Assembly (NCBI RefSeq): GCF_000247695.1
Contig: NW_004624784.1
Coordinates: 12,104,813-12,168,812 of the forward strand
DNA: 64,000 nucleotides
From: Heterocephalus glaber
Taxonomy: Eukaryota > Chordata > Mammalia > Rodentia > Bathyergidae
Direction of reading: 5' to 3'
The notes below the pieces were generated by a model, which was not told the origin of the DNA, did not search any database, and saw only the letters and a list, made by a program, of their open reading frames with translations. This document shows positions 9,426 through 21,155 of the stretch, piece after piece. A program made the position numbers and the translations under genes. Numbering within the stretch: position 1 is the stretch's first letter; every line of letters begins with the position of its first letter.

Positions 9426-9532
9426 TGAATAATTTCTATCCATTCATCAGATCTCAGCCGAAATAGATGTCATATCTTCTTGGAAATCTACTCTGAGCCT
9501 CTAACCTCTCCCACAGTTCAGGGTTAGTTGCT

Positions 9533-9883
9533 TGTTATAGTTTGAATCTTGAATATCCCCCAAAGGCCCACATGGTCCCCACCCTGTGGTGCTATTAGGA
9601 AGTGGGGACCTTTAGGAGGTGCTGCCTAGTGGAAGAAAAGTCACTGAGAGTCTGAACTTGAAGGGGATATTGAGACCCCAGCCCCTTCCCATCTCTCTTT
9701 CACTGTGTGGCTGCCATAAGGTAAGTAGCCTCCTCTGCCATGATGTGGTACCTCGACACACCCAAAGCAACAGGCCAACCCACCATGCACTAAAACCCCT
9801 GAAACACAAGCAAAAACAAACCTTTCTTCCTTTAAGTTGATTATTTCAGGCATTTTGTCACAGCAATGGAAAGCTGACAAACA
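9533..9883 (+). repeat. MaLR-type LTR, nearly complete solo copy
   Basis: The unit begins 'tgttatagtttgaatcttga' and has 'aatatcccccaaaggcccac', 'ctattaggaagtggggacct', 'ttaggaggtgctgcctagtg', 'gaaggggatattgagacccc', then the end 'aagttgattatttcaggcat', 'tttgtcacagcaatggaaag', 'ctgacaaaca'. It has no internal region. A second copy of the same family lies at 54640-55090. The polyadenylation motif position is changed to aaacaaacc. Confidence 0.75.
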
Positions 9884-9889
9884 CCATGC

Positions 9890-10045
9890 TCCCCCTCAGG
9901 CTTCCATAGCAGCCAGCATTTACCATTTCTGTATTGGTTGGCATGCACTGAGTTACAGTTGCTATTTCATTTCCCTGCCTCTCTCACTGGATTGTGAGCT
10001 ATGTGAAGTCAAGGATTGGACATTATTCATAATTTCTGACATAGA
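9890..10045 (+). repeat. Possible L2 LINE 3' fragment
   Basis: 'ctctcactggattgtgagct', 'atgtgaagtcaaggattgga' resembles the L2 3' block 'actagattgtgagctccttgagggcaggga'. Confidence 0.5.
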
Positions 10046-10264
10046 GGGATATGTTGGAAGAATAACTGTGGAGCTGGTCTTCTTTATGAAGTGAAAGCAA
10101 AGAAGACATCTTACTTTTCCACCCCAGCCCTCCACCATCATGGAAAATGTAAAAGTAGGAAGAAGATTCATGTGAGTCGGCTCACTTCCTGGCAGCCACT
10201 TGCACACACACACACATGCACAAACCTGAACCCCACCCTTTCCCGGCTTCACTTTCTTATCCAC
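10046..10264. other. Unassigned noncoding sequence with short (CA)n
   Basis: The only notable item is a short CA tract at about 10203-10222. Nothing coding is seen. Confidence 0.4.
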
Positions 10265-10580
10265 CTGTTTGCTTGGTGACAAAGTGTTTTTTGAACCACT
10301 TTGCTCCATCTTTCTGCAATATCCTCCAGCAAATCAAGCATCCCCTTCTTGGGATGTTTTCAATCTGTTTTATGTTGATTTTAATTAAAGAATTCGAAAC
10401 TGAACAAACAGTTCCTAGCAGGTGGCCATACAAGTGTGAAATAAGCAAACTGTTTTATCTGCCACAAACTCTGCTAGTAAATTTCTTCAAATTAATCCCA
10501 GCCTCTGAGAGTCTGCTGATTCCAAGGAGAAAGCTAAGCAATCCCAGCCTCCAAATATTTGCTTTCGTTACAGCTCCTGG
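10265..10580. promoter_or_regulatory. Candidate conserved noncoding element
   Basis: AT-rich, repeat-free wording: 'tccagcaaatcaagcatccc', 'ttttatgttgattttaatta', 'aagaattcgaaactgaacaa', 'acaagtgtgaaataagcaaa', 'aatttcttcaaattaatccc' and 'cctccaaatatttgctttcg'. There are several TAAT-core and forkhead-like motifs. The 158-codon open frame at 10216-10692 covers it but resembles no protein family. Confidence 0.4.
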
Positions 10581-10984
10581 AGCTAAAGACTGGTGGTATC
10601 CGCCTTTGCTCCACCCTCATCTGCCTTATCTCCCAGACCCATCTCTAGTACCCCATCTGTCCAGCACAAGGTCCAGGTGGCCCTGCCACTGAGCTCCATG
10701 GTCAGAGCTCCAGTAGGGTGACCAGATGTCTGGGGAGAGCTCCCAGCCCTCCTTTGGGCTGGGCACCATCCTCCTGCACCCTGGCCCTCCACAGCCACTG
10801 CCTACTCCCACCGAAGCCTGGCCCATCTCACCAGTGCTCACACTCTCCCAGGCAGCAGCAGACTTGGGGACCAGGACAGGCTTGCTTCCCTTCCCCTGGT
10901 ACTCATGGATGAGAGGAGCCCTGGGAAAATGACACCACCCAGCATGGCCAAGAGTTCGAGGAAAAGGGCCCCCTCCATCACCAC
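10581..10984. other. Unassigned G/C-rich noncoding sequence
   Basis: Several overlapping short open frames on both strands, no domain and no repeat recognised. Confidence 0.4.
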
Positions 10985-11690
10985 TGGTAGCAGTGCAAAT
11001 TAGCACAGTCATTTTGAAGATCAGCTTATTGATGCATATTAGAAGTTTGGGCATTTTTCTTACTTTAGATCCCAAAATTCCACATGGAGAGCTTTATTTT
11101 TAAAAATCATCAATGTTCAATAGTAAACATTTACCTTCACAACATTTACTTAACTACAAGGACTGGGAATAATTTGTTGTTCAACAATAAGGAGTTGGTT
11201 AAATAAATTATGGTTCAGCCATATAAAATATTATAAAACAATATTTAATAACATGGAAAGTAATCTTGTGATTTTAGTGGAATCTTGTGATTTAACAAGG
11301 CAATATATACAGCATGAATTCATTTTTTATTAGTGTTTGATGTGTATATGTAGAATATATTATATTCCTTATACAGTATTATATATTCTTTATGTAGCAT
11401 GTATTCCACATGTATATCATTGTCCTATATGTAGTATACATATACTCTAATATTTACATGTAAATATCCTATTTATAGTATTACACTATATGTAGTATAA
11501 ATATTGCATGTGGATTATTCTAGATATGTAATGTGTGAACACATAAGAAAAAAGACTGGAAGGATATAAATTAAAATGTTAACAGTGGCTGTCTCTCTAG
11601 GTATTGAGAATGCAATACCTTTCTTTCTTTCCCTTGTTTTCTTTTTAAATCATCATTTTGCTAATTTCTTAATTTTGAGAACCCTGGCTA
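10985..11690 (+). repeat. Ancient LINE-1 (L1M-like) 3' fragment with AT-rich core
   Basis: 'aacaataaggagttggttaa', 'ataaattatggttcagccat' and 'ataaaacaatatttaataac' match the distal ORF2/3' UTR of old L1s (start 'tttgaagatcagcttattga' about 11015; tail-side part 'gtggctgtctctctaggtat' about 11585). The middle (11330-11530) is a low-complexity mixture of TATAG/TATAT words. Confidence 0.65.
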
Positions 11691-12364
11691 GGGAGGGAAG
11701 AGACCTTGGCTGTGACCTAGCCATGACATGACATACACTAGTATTATGCCAGCTTATGGCCTACCTCAAAAGCCACCTCTGGAGTCATTAATATCGTACC
11801 ATGTTGACTTCCTGTTCTGAACATAATGTGGAAGAGAAACCAGGTGCTGGTAAGGTTACCCCCAGCTTCCACAATAGCTTGATAGCATGACCTTCACCAT
11901 ATCAGGAAGAGAAGGATGGGCAGAAATAGAAGGTACAAACTGGGCATCACCTGTCTTCTCTGCTCACAGCAGCTTCAGAGCCACCTAGATCAGCATTCAC
12001 CATGTGCTAGGCCCTATTCTATTGCACACTTAATGCAAAGTGATAGCACAGACCAACAACCTGCATTTCTGCCCCACTGTGATTGTAGAACTGTCCCTAG
12101 AGGATGGTGGTCTTTCTGGTTACATCCAGGGGTAGAATCATATGTGCTCAACTACCAGGTACAGGTGCAGTTGGCTACTACCCCTTCTGCCAAGGCACAA
12201 ACACTTCCTGGAGACCTCTTCACTAGACCCCTACATCCCCCAAGGCCAGCACTACTCTCAGGCCTTGAGGCACCACATCTACATAGACGCTGGCAGCAAA
12301 AGGGCAGAACATTTCTGTGTCTGTTACAGGGACCTTAGCCGCTTTGTGCATAAACACTGAAATC
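11691..12364. other. Unassigned noncoding sequence
   Basis: A 140-codon open frame at 11916-12338 overlaps a 72-codon one. Neither shows a known motif. I see no repeat. Confidence 0.4.
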
Positions 12365-12680
12365 TCACTGGGTTAACAGAATGAAAGTTCATCTCTTGCT
12401 CATAGCACAGCTCAATAGGAAGATTGCTCCACACAGTTATTCATAAACCCAATATGTTCCCATCTTGTGGCTCCATCCACCTTTAGGACTCCAGAATCTG
12501 ACAAATGAAGGAAGTTAGCAAGGATTGCACCCGGGATGTTCTAAAGGGACATGGCTGGAAGTGCCCACCACCTCTGCTCACATCCCATTGGCCAGGATTC
12601 AGTCACATGGTCACATCTAACTGCAAGGGGAGCTGGGAAATGTAGTCCAATGTGTGTAGCAAGGAAAGAAGAGGCTGTGG
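12365..12680 (+). repeat. Ancient LTR-like repeat (same family as 16.5 and 18.1 kb)
   Basis: Key blocks: 'ggttaacagaatgaaagttc', 'atctcttgctcatagcacag', 'gacatggctggaagtgccca', 'catcccattggccaggattc', 'agtcacatggtcacatctaa' and 'ctgcaaggggagctgggaaa', 'tgtagtcc'. This is an old mammalian LTR-like family with a characteristic 'cattggccagaactagtcacatggc' 3' half. I cannot name it securely. Confidence 0.6.
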
Positions 12681-13180
12681 TGGTGAGAAACAGCAAGGTC
12701 TGCCTCCTCCTCCCTCTCCAATTTTTAGGTGACCTCTTGGAGGCATCTCAGCTGTGCCACCTCATACCAACACTATGTGCAATTTCTCATGCATTGGCTC
12801 TTCTTCATCACCATATTTACTTTTCCTGAGTCCCAGACAATCTTGGGGTTGAGGGATGGCCAGGGATAGAGCATAATACAAGGATCACAGTAGCCTCTCA
12901 CAACTGCTTGTCAAGAAGTAAATAAAACGTCCCTCTTGGTCTCTCCCGGACCAAATACCTAGAAATTCTAGAAGTCACCAAGGACCAACAGATTCCAGAA
13001 ATGACAACTTTGGTTCCATCTTTCCTGCAGAAGTCTCTCCAAGGTGTTTGAACCAGGGCACCTCCTCAAATGCTCTCTTCGCAGCTGCATGACCTTGTGC
13101 TTACCAACGTTTCCTCTGCTTTTCTGACTCATCTCTGCCTCCTGAGGGCTCCTTTCCTAATCCCTTAATGGTTGCCCCAC
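12681..13180. other. Unassigned noncoding sequence
   Basis: 12715-12840 might be a decayed L2, but the match is weak. The rest is unrecognised. Confidence 0.35.
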
Positions 13181-13296
13181 CCAGGCAGCAACTTCTTTTT
13201 TTTTTTTTGTACCAGGGATCGAACTCAAGACCTTGTGCTTGTGAGGCAGGCAGCAGAACCACTGAGCTAAATCCCCAGCCCCAGGCAGCAACTTCT
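13181..13296 (-). repeat. ID-like SINE with perfect 16-bp target duplication
   Basis: The body at 13197-13280 is in reverse orientation: T tract, 'gtaccagggatcgaactcaa' (B box region), then 'ccactgagctaaatccccag' (A box region). The 16-mer ccaggcagcaacttct occurs at 13181-13196 and 13281-13296. The element is part of the dominant SINE family of this window. Confidence 0.93.
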
Positions 13297-14240
13297 ACCC
13301 TCTTTTCCTTTCTTCTTATCCCTACCATCTCCCTCTTGGGGGCACTCACCTACACCCTACCTCAGGTGCCACTTTTTGCCAGGGCCACAAATTTCTTTGC
13401 TAAAGAGAGAGGACCTGCATTGCTAATCCCTGTGGCCATGGAGACTGGCATGTTCCCACCTGATGTGGACTTGCCTTCATCTTCCTGAAATCTCCCGCCC
13501 TCCTTTTCTTGGCAAATGAGTTCACTATCCACCTCACCACCCAATGAGAATCCTGGGGGTCCCAGAGTCCAGCTCTGTCTGACTTCACATCGAGGTGACA
13601 CAAGCCCCACCACATGGGGCTCCCAGGTGCCTCTGGGCACCACCTTCTTCAGTATCTCCACCTCCACCTCCTTCAAGTCTCACTCAGACCCGCAGGGGAT
13701 GTTTCCACATCTTTTTTCCCGTCTTTTCCCTCTACCCCCTCATCTGCAGTGAAAATGAAATGTTCTTTCTGGAAACACAAACTTCCTCACATCACTCCTG
13801 CCAAACATGCAAGATGCAAAGATCTTAGAGAAAGGCTGACTCCTCAGACATGCAGGCAACACATCTCCCCTCTGCACATCCCTCTTCCACTCTTCCTCAC
13901 CTCCAGCTGCTCTTTCCTCTCTTCTGACTGTATCCTCCACCTCCTCTGCCCTGCCAGAACCCCTCACCTGCATGCACACCTCCAGGTCCACATGTGAGAT
14001 CCTCTCCTTCCCACACAGAAGAATGCTCCACATCTTTCTTAAGCAAATACCTTCTCCACCACCACCCAATAAAACAAGGGTACAGTACTCCTACCTCTTT
14101 GAAATCCTTTTTTCCTCCCTGAAACAACTCTCCCCACACCTTATCATACTCACTCATTTCTAGTCTAATTGCTCCACCATACAAGGGGTCCTTGAGGGCC
14201 CAGCACTAGGACTGGCACTTGTAAAGGCCTTCTTGAAGAT
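13297..14240. other. Unassigned pyrimidine-rich sequence
   Basis: The plus strand is C/T-rich, which gives long overlapping open frames (for example 13614-13997 plus, 13740-14069 minus) rich in Ser/Pro or Glu/Gly. These are compositional. 'ccttgagggcccagcactag' at about 14190 hints at an L2 3' block. Confidence 0.4.
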
Positions 14241-15769
14241 CAGGTCCTCAACCCTCCCCTCCTCAGGCCTAGGCACTGCTGATGAGAGGTGCACATACTG
14301 AGAGACACTGAGAAGCCCACGTTTCCACACTGATGCTCTTTCCCAGTGGGCCTAGTGGGGCCTGGCCAGCAGCCCTCTCCTCTCAGCATCTCTGCTGAAG
14401 CCAACTTGCCTGTAACCTTGAAGACACAATGCCACAAGGACCCTCTCTGCAGCAGCAGGTGCTGCATACTGATGAGGCAGCAAAGAGGTGGGAGAGCCAG
14501 GTGGCCTTCATTCACCCCTCCTCTGCCTGTGGAAAGATTGGTAAGAAGGGAACAAACAAAAGAAATCCTTCCCCCTTCACTTCCTGATCTATGTCTTCTC
14601 TCAGAACTGCTTATCAGCATCTTACAATGATCCCGCCACCACTAACTTCCAGAAACATCTCTCCCAGGCACAGTGGCAGCATGAACTTGAAGCCAGCCCT
14701 GCCACCTACAGTGGGATTTCTAGCCCAGAGGAGCTAGAAAGCACCCCCACCAGGAGGTGGGGTGCTGCCTTCCTAACCTGGGGAGCCACTGGGGCTCCAA
14801 GAGCTCTGCTCCAAGACAGGTGCACAGCATCACCCACTCACAGACACACACTGGTCCCCAGATAGGGGCACCTACTGCTACAGAAACAGCATTCACAGAG
14901 ACAGACACACACTGCAGAGGCAACGCTGTCTGGCCACTCACTGGGACAAAGACCACTGTCTCTAGTTCCCTTTGCTACTCACACCCTCCATTCCATCAAG
15001 AAGTAGAGACTAGTGCTTGCTGCATTCCCCGCACGGAGCAGGATCCAGACAGCATAGCCCCAAGCCAGGGCAGCAAGATCCAAAGGGGAAGAGAAGAGCA
15101 GGTAGGTGACAAGAGGGGCCAGCCTGGGTGCTCAGATGTGGTTGGAAGAGGAGAAAAGGTAAGGAGGCTGCTCCAAGAACTAAAAGAGAGCCAGGATGCT
15201 CAGCCCCTTGTTCCTGAAATCTCTTCTCCACTTGTTCAGGAACTCATCTACTTCCCTGTTGTCCCTCACCTTTACAGGATGCTCCTGGGTCTCCCTGGCT
15301 GCTTTGCCCTTCCCTGCTGGGCTGCAGAGTGCTGCCCCTCCTCTCACTCACGGCAGAAGACAGGAGGCTTATTCTCCAAAGAATAAAACAGAGAAGTGTC
15401 TGGAGTAGGGTCCATCAACACAGCCGAGGGATGAGTGCCAGACCATAAACATGGAAATTAGTTAGTGTGCAATATTAAATACAGGCACCTGAGACTTCAT
15501 TGCCCAGTTGGCTCCAGAAGTCTGGCAACCAGAACATTTCCTCAAGCCAGAGCTGGCAGTGTGCCATGTGGAGACTATGACCAGTCCAAGGGGAGAACCT
15601 AAGACCCTGACATTGTTCTCTAACAAACATCCCACTGAAGTAATCAAGTACACCCACAAGCTCAGCCTTCTACCAGCTCCTTAGTCTGCTGCACAGCCCA
15701 TGAGCTGACAGTTTTGAATTATAAGATACTTGAGGGAAGAAAGTCACTAATTTGGGAGACAGAAGTCAA
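14241..15769. other. Unassigned noncoding sequence
   Basis: The longest open frame (14757-15386, 209 codons, plus) has no signal peptide, domain or repeated motif I know and is overlapped by minus-strand frames. There is no convincing splice-flanked exon. No repeat is named. Confidence 0.4.
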
Positions 15770-16495
15770 AGCAAATCAGCGGGAAGAAGAGTAGCTTACA
15801 GGAAAAAAGTATATAGAGAGGGAAAAAATTTTTTTTTAAAATTAACATTGTCAGATTGATAAGCTTCTGCATCCACAAAATGAAAATGAATAAATAAAGA
15901 AACTCTAGGGAATTTTTGATAGCAAAAATGAAAAACATAATTAAAAAGAGATAAAATAAACTTAGGGAAATATCCTAGAAAATAGAGGAAAAAGTTAAAA
16001 ATAGGAGAGAAAAAATTTAAGTAGACTACTCATTCAGGAGATGCAACATCAAAAAATAAGGGCTTGTGGCTCAGTGATGTAACAATTGTCCAGCTTACTG
16101 AAGGCCCTGGTTTCATTCCCCAACACTGCAAAAAATTAAAAGCAGAGGAAGAAGAGGAAAACAGGAAGAAGGAAAGAGATCATCAATAAAACTATTCATG
16201 AGATTTCCCAAAATCTAAAGAGTATAAATTTCTAAGGATAAAGGACATACCATGTGCTAAGCATAATTGAAGAAGATAAATTCCCATTAAGACACATGGC
16301 TGTGAAATTTCCAAACAGTAAGATTGAAGAGAAAATCTAAATAGAAAAAAAGAGGGGGATGGAGAAGTCTCAATCAAAGAATCAAGAATTAGAACAAATT
16401 TAGATTTTTCAATGGCAATACTAACCTGAAGGAGGCAATGAAGAAATGTGTTTAAAATATTCTGGAGGAAACCAATTTACAAATTAGAATTCTAT
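15770..16495 (+). repeat. HAL1/L1-like LINE, ORF1 region, left part
   Basis: Very A-rich. From about 16165 the wording follows the 3' half of an old L1/HAL1 ORF1: 'ggacataccatgtgctaagc', 'aatcaagaattagaacaaat', 'ttagatttttcaatggcaat' and 'aaattagaattctatatcag'. The sequence resumes at about 18466, so a later insertion split the element. Confidence 0.6.
16062..16140 (+). repeat. Diverged ID-like SINE
   Basis: 'gggcttgtggctcagtgatg' followed by 'gaaggccctggtttcattcc' and 'ccaacactgcaaaaaatt' keeps tRNA-like box positions but with an altered B box. It is inserted in the A-rich LINE. Confidence 0.65.
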
Positions 16496-16496
16496 A

Positions 16497-18465
16497 TCAG
16501 TCTGGATGGGTTTGGTTATGCTGCAGTAACAGACAGCTCCACAAGCTCAGATGCTACCATTTCAGCAGGTATACAGACTTTTGGTGTTTCCAAGTATTTC
16601 TACAGTTGAAAAGGAAACATGAAAAATGACTCACTAGCCCTCAGGAAGGGGCATACATTTCCTGAGGCATAGTTAATTACACAGACTTGCATAATTTCCA
16701 GACAAGTGAAATTCTACCATGTACCTGGGTGGGGGGAGAATATGAATGACATATTTGTCAGTCCATCCTCTGGTCCCAAAATATTTGGCTGACTGTCCTT
16801 ACCTAACATCATATGCTCACTCTCTTCCCCAAGGACAACAACCCCAAATGCCATCTAGTTAAAGCAACAAACACAAAGGTCAGGACCCTGGCTGGTGCAT
16901 CTTAGAGGATACACTAGATCCAGATGTGGCTCTCTAAACCTGGGGCTCTATCAGCTAAAAATAAGTTTTCTGCTCCACACACCTGAGATACAATGGGGAA
17001 CAGGCATAGGATAACCACAACAGCCAGTTCCATCCAGAAAGAAGAAAAGTGGGAACACACAGAAGATATTGGTACTTAGCAACTTTGGAGAATGTAATAC
17101 CTGAGAGCAGAATGTCACCTGATGAGGCTCCCGCTATGCTTCCCAAGTACAGCTCCCTTGTGGGCCATACTCTACTGTTCCCCACTCTTTCCTGTAAGCC
17201 ATTCTCTCCCTTCCATCATTCTTCTTGGCCGTGTCTGAAGGGAACACTGAGAGTGAGCCTTTTTCTTAGCACTTCCTATTGATAGGTAGGGTCATTTTAG
17301 GTCTTGAACACTCTTTCTAGTCCACACTGATGATTCTCTTAGAAATAGAACTCTCTCAGTATCTTACCTTCTTATCTGTTAGTTTTTTCAATAACAGAAT
17401 CCAGAAGTCTTATCCATGTTTCTTACAAAGACATAATTCCCAGAGTTATATGTCTCTAAGTTCTCAAACATACATCTTCTCTCTTCATCTAAAGATCAAG
17501 GTGCCCTAAACCTATCAGCATTATGTGGGAAATCCAACAGACTTAGCCTCTTTTCTTGAGATGATTGTCCTATTTAAAGAAATAACTGAATTTCACATCC
17601 CTGGCAGACACTTACTCTGGAACATTGTCCTATATACAGTTTTTAACAGTAGGAAGAGGGTCCTACCCTTATTTTGACCGCAAAAATGAATTTGAAGTTG
17701 CCTTCATCATTTAAAACCTTCCTCAATTTTATCTCCTACTATTTGGAATCCAAAATCATGGCTTTCCAAAATATTTCAAGCTCCCAAATTTTTGGAAAGT
17801 CTCTATTCACTTTCATTTCTGCTTGAATTCTAGCCAATTCTTTTCTGAACACACTGTTTCTTTTAATACTTTGCCAAGCACAGTCAATAATAATCAAACA
17901 TATGCTAACATACTGTTTTCCCATATCGTCATCTTGAGTTACAATTTCCTTAAGCATGTGATCTGACTCCCAGGAAATTGTAATGAATATTTTCCACTTC
18001 ATAATATAAATTTCCATTTTTATAATATTCAGTAAAGTTTTTCTGAAGTTCACTATACAGCCTCTTTTGTTTCATTGGTATGTCATTGCTAGCCATCTAT
18101 ATTGATATCAGTTGGTGTGAGCTAAGTTATACAGTGACAACAAACAACCCCAAATTTCAATGACTTCAGAGAATTAAAGTTTATTTAATTGTGAAGGGAT
18201 ATGACATTCTCACTCAGGGATCTTGACTGATAGAATCTCAGTATGTCAGTCATAGAAGCAGAGAGGAAACATGATAAATCACACACCATCTCTTATAGTC
18301 TTCCACCTATGGAATATTTTCTCATGCTCATATCTTGTGGATCACATCATAATACTTTACTTCCAGAAGATGAGAGGGATAAAAAAGAAGATAAGGGTAT
18401 ATAATCCCATCGTATACTCAGAAAAAGAAGAATTAGAAATATGACTGAATGACATTACAGGCTAC
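16497..18465 (+). mobile_element. LTR-retroelement-like insertion inside a LINE
   Basis: The left end (about 16497-16770; 'ggttatgctgcagtaacaga', 'gaaattctaccatgtacctg') and right end (about 18105-18440; 'taagttatacagtgacaaca', 'aacaaccccaaatttcaatg', 'gaggaaacatgataaatcac') are diverged direct copies of one LTR-like family, also seen at 12365. Between them lie about 1.3 kb without a usable open frame. The flanking LINE has 'attctatatc' before and 'attctatacc' after. It fits a decayed non-autonomous ERVL/MaLR-type element. No intact retroviral gene is visible. Confidence 0.5.
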
Positions 18466-19650
18466 CATAGATTCTATACCCAGCTAACCTATCATGTACT
18501 ATGAAGCAGAATAGACTCTTCAATTTTGAAAGATCACAAAAAGTTTATCTGTTTCATACTTTTTCGTGAGGCTGTCAAGCATGGCTTCCACCAAAACAAG
18601 AGAGTAATCCAAGAAAGGGGAAGGCATTGAGAGAAGCTCTTGGATGAAGATAACAAAAGAGTCTATAATGACAGCTATTCACAACACACAGAAGACAGCC
18701 AGTCCTGACTGGAGCACTATAACTCAAGAAATAGAAATATCATCATCATGCTTTTGTATTTATACCAACAATGTGATAAAACTACTGGAGAATGTACTTT
18801 ACCAAAACCCATAAGAAGAGCAAGACAAAGCCATGAGGTTTAGAAACAAGAAGAGAAGCAAGGGAAACCCAAGAATAGAAGCAAGGAAAAGACCTTGGAT
18901 GAAAGTGGTCCAGCAAGTTTTGGATGCAATCAACCCAGGGAGAAGGAAACTGGATGTAAGGAGTAGTGGTTCTAATTTTTTTTGTGTGTACCGGGGATCA
19001 AACTCAGGACCTTGCATTTGCAGGGCAGGCGTGGTGCCACTGATCTAAATCCCTTGCCAAAGCTTCTAATTTTTGTAAAAATGAAAACAGGTTACTTCAT
19101 TAAACTGATTTTGTGACAAATCATACAAAGAGGCTATTAGGAGGTATAGGAAATTTTTCAGTTAGCATACGTAGAACTAAGTAAATTAAAAACCAAAGCA
19201 ATTATTAACTTTAGAAAAAAGGAAAATATAGGAAATAAGTATATGACAGTGCTCGGTTATGAATATTTTCATTGGCATAACCAGGTAAATGGTGAATGTT
19301 GATATATCTCAAATGATAATATAACTAGCTATATTGGAAGTTATGATAACTAGATCCTCATCTCTTACAAGCAGAAGTAAATGGCTATCTAAAAATGATA
19401 CCCGAAAGCTATCAATATTTACTTATCAAAAGGTACCAGTATTTATACATTATTTAGAATAATGGAGATGTATAGAAGTACTATAGCAATAAGAGTTAAA
19501 ATAAAGTTGTTTCCTCTGGGGATGGAATCTGAGGAGAGTGGAGAAGGCTGGGAAAGGAAACAACTCCATTTTGTTATAGCCCATTGAGTATTATTTGTGC
19601 ATATTTTAAACAGTGTGCACATAGTACCTTCAAGACAAAAATTAAAATAA
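18466..19650 (+). repeat. HAL1/L1-like LINE, right part to 3' end
   Basis: This continues the element split at 16495: 'agattctatacccagctaac', 'ctatcatgtactatgaagca', 'tggcttccaccaaaacaaga', 'gagtaatccaagaaagggga', then a long A/T-rich stretch ending near 'acaaaaattaaaataatttc'. A SINE is inserted at 18981. No open frame persists. Confidence 0.6.
18970..19074 (-). repeat. ID-like SINE with 11-bp target duplication
   Basis: The reverse-oriented body at about 18981-19063 has 'gtaccggggatcaaactcag' and 'gccactgatctaaatccctt'. The 11-mer ttctaattttt is present at 18970-18980 and 19064-19074. The short open frame at 18833-19048 runs through it and is not a gene. Confidence 0.88.
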
Positions 19651-19651
19651 T

Positions 19652-19761
19652 TTCCTTAGTGATTTTTTTTTTGGTAACAGGGATTGAACTTGGGACCTTG
19701 CCCTTGTGAGGCAGGTGGTGGAACCATTGAGCTAAATCCCCGGCCCTCTTCCTTAATGATT
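19652..19761 (-). repeat. ID-like SINE with near-perfect 13-bp target duplication
   Basis: The body at about 19665-19748 has 'ggtaacagggattgaacttg' and 'ccattgagctaaatccccgg'. Flanks ttccttagtgatt (19652-19664) and ttccttaatgatt (19749-19761) differ at one base. Confidence 0.9.
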
Positions 19762-20444
19762 CTGATGCTCAGGAATATTTAAGAATAGTAGCCCAACCCA
19801 CTGTCCAATCTATTATTGAAAGCTCCTTGCTACAACATTCCCTGTGAAGTGGCTGTCCTACTATAACTTGAGAATCTCCACAATAAAGAATTTATTGCAT
19901 GAAAGCACAACTCCTATTTCTTTGTAACCCTAGTTCTTATTATATATCATAATGGGTATTGCATGGTGAAAATGCAGAGGTACTGTAAGACTGTTCTGGC
20001 CCAGCCCACTTCCAAGCAAGAAAGCAGTTGAGAAGTAACAAATGTCTAGTAATTTCCCAGAAGTGGGTGGAAGTCAAAAGGGTGACTCTTTTTACTATGT
20101 TATAGCCCACTGTCCTGGAAATCCCTGTGGAAGAAATTTCTCCCTCAGAAGGGAAGGGAAGATCCAGAGGCCCTGGAACCCCACCTTTAAATCTCTTTCT
20201 CTGGGTTTGACTGATGGCACAGCCTATGCCATCCTGAAGACTAACAGAAGTTGAGGTGGTATATCTCAGAAGAGAGGAATCCAGGTAAAAGAGCCAAACA
20301 AATTGTACCAGGATTTTGAATCCAGAGGTAGCCATTTTTCTCAAGATTTGAGATATATTTTTAAAGAATTATACCCTTTACCATATCCTCAGGCAGCTCA
20401 CTCTGTCCCCTGGAGCTCTGTTAGAAAGTGAAAGAATATAAATA
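19762..20444. other. Unassigned noncoding sequence
   Basis: No repeat recognised. A 134-codon minus-strand frame at 19940-20344 shows no motif and I do not call it. Confidence 0.4.
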
Positions 20445-21155
20445 AAAGTGCTGATTTTCACTGGTTGCAACCACTGTGGAAATCACTATGGAGATACTTC
20501 AAAAAACTAGGACTGGAAGTCCCATTTGAACTAGTTATTCCTCTGCTGAGTATCTTCCCAAAAAAATTAAAAGAAAAATACCACAGTGATACATGCGCAC
20601 CCATGTTCATAGCAGCACAGTTTGTAATAGCTAAAACTTGGAAACACCCCAATTGCCCATCAACTGGAGACTGGATAAAGAAGATGTGGTTTTCTTTATA
20701 AAATGGAGTACTACTCATCCATAAATAATGAGAAACTAGAGACATTTATAGCTAAATGAATGCACATTGAGGAAATACTCTTAAGTGAAATAAATAGGAC
20801 ACATATGTGTAAATACTGATTAGTTTCTCTGGTGTGAGAAACTAAGTAAATAAGGATCAAAATGTATAATTGATAATGTGAAATAGGAAGAAAAGGTGCA
20901 AAGGGGAAGGAGAAGTGGGAGAGGTAGGGGAAAGGAAAGAAGGGAAAGGAAAAAATACTACAAAAGGAAAAAATGGAAACAAAGTCTTTGTAAATAGGGA
21001 GGGGTGGAGGGGATGAAGGGAGAGCAGGAAAATGGGGAAAAAATAAGAACCAAGGTACATCATGTAAAGGTACAAGATCCCAATGATGAATGTATCTGTT
21101 GTATACCTAAAATGTACCAATAAACTTAATGAAAGAAAAAGTATTGACTTTCAGT
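20445..21155 (+). mobile_element. 5'-truncated LINE-1 (same family as 5.8 kb)
   Basis: The body at about 20463-21137 has the ORF2 C-terminus, a G/A-rich 3' UTR, 'tatacctaaaatgtaccaat' and an A-rich tail. Candidate target copies aaagtgctgattttcact (20445-20462) and aaagtattgactttcagt (21138-21155) agree at 14 of 18 positions, so the insertion is older or the assignment is approximate. The 3' UTR aligns by eye with 1-124 and 6480-6620. Confidence 0.82.
20463..20790 (+). pseudogene. LINE-1 ORF2 C-terminal remnant
   Basis: The frame at 20465-20701 encodes the L1 ORF2 C-terminal signatures QPLWKSLWR, LGLEVPF, YHSDTCAPMFIAAQFVIAKT and DWIKKMW, then stops early. Downstream 'atggagtactactcatccat' still corresponds to the MEYYSxIxN motif in another frame. 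No endonuclease or RT domain, so it is inactive. Confidence 0.87.

Noticed and set aside
10216..10692. 158-codon protein
   Set aside because: No family resemblance; DNA looks like a noncoding element instead.
14757..15386. 209-codon plus-strand open frame
   Set aside because: No domain, signal or repeat; overlapped by minus-strand frames; no promoter or splice context. Chance frame.
17739..18053. 104-codon minus-strand frame inside the LTR-like insertion, checked for retroviral protein similarity
   Set aside because: No retroviral protein motif recognised; A/T-rich chance frame on the strand opposite to the element.
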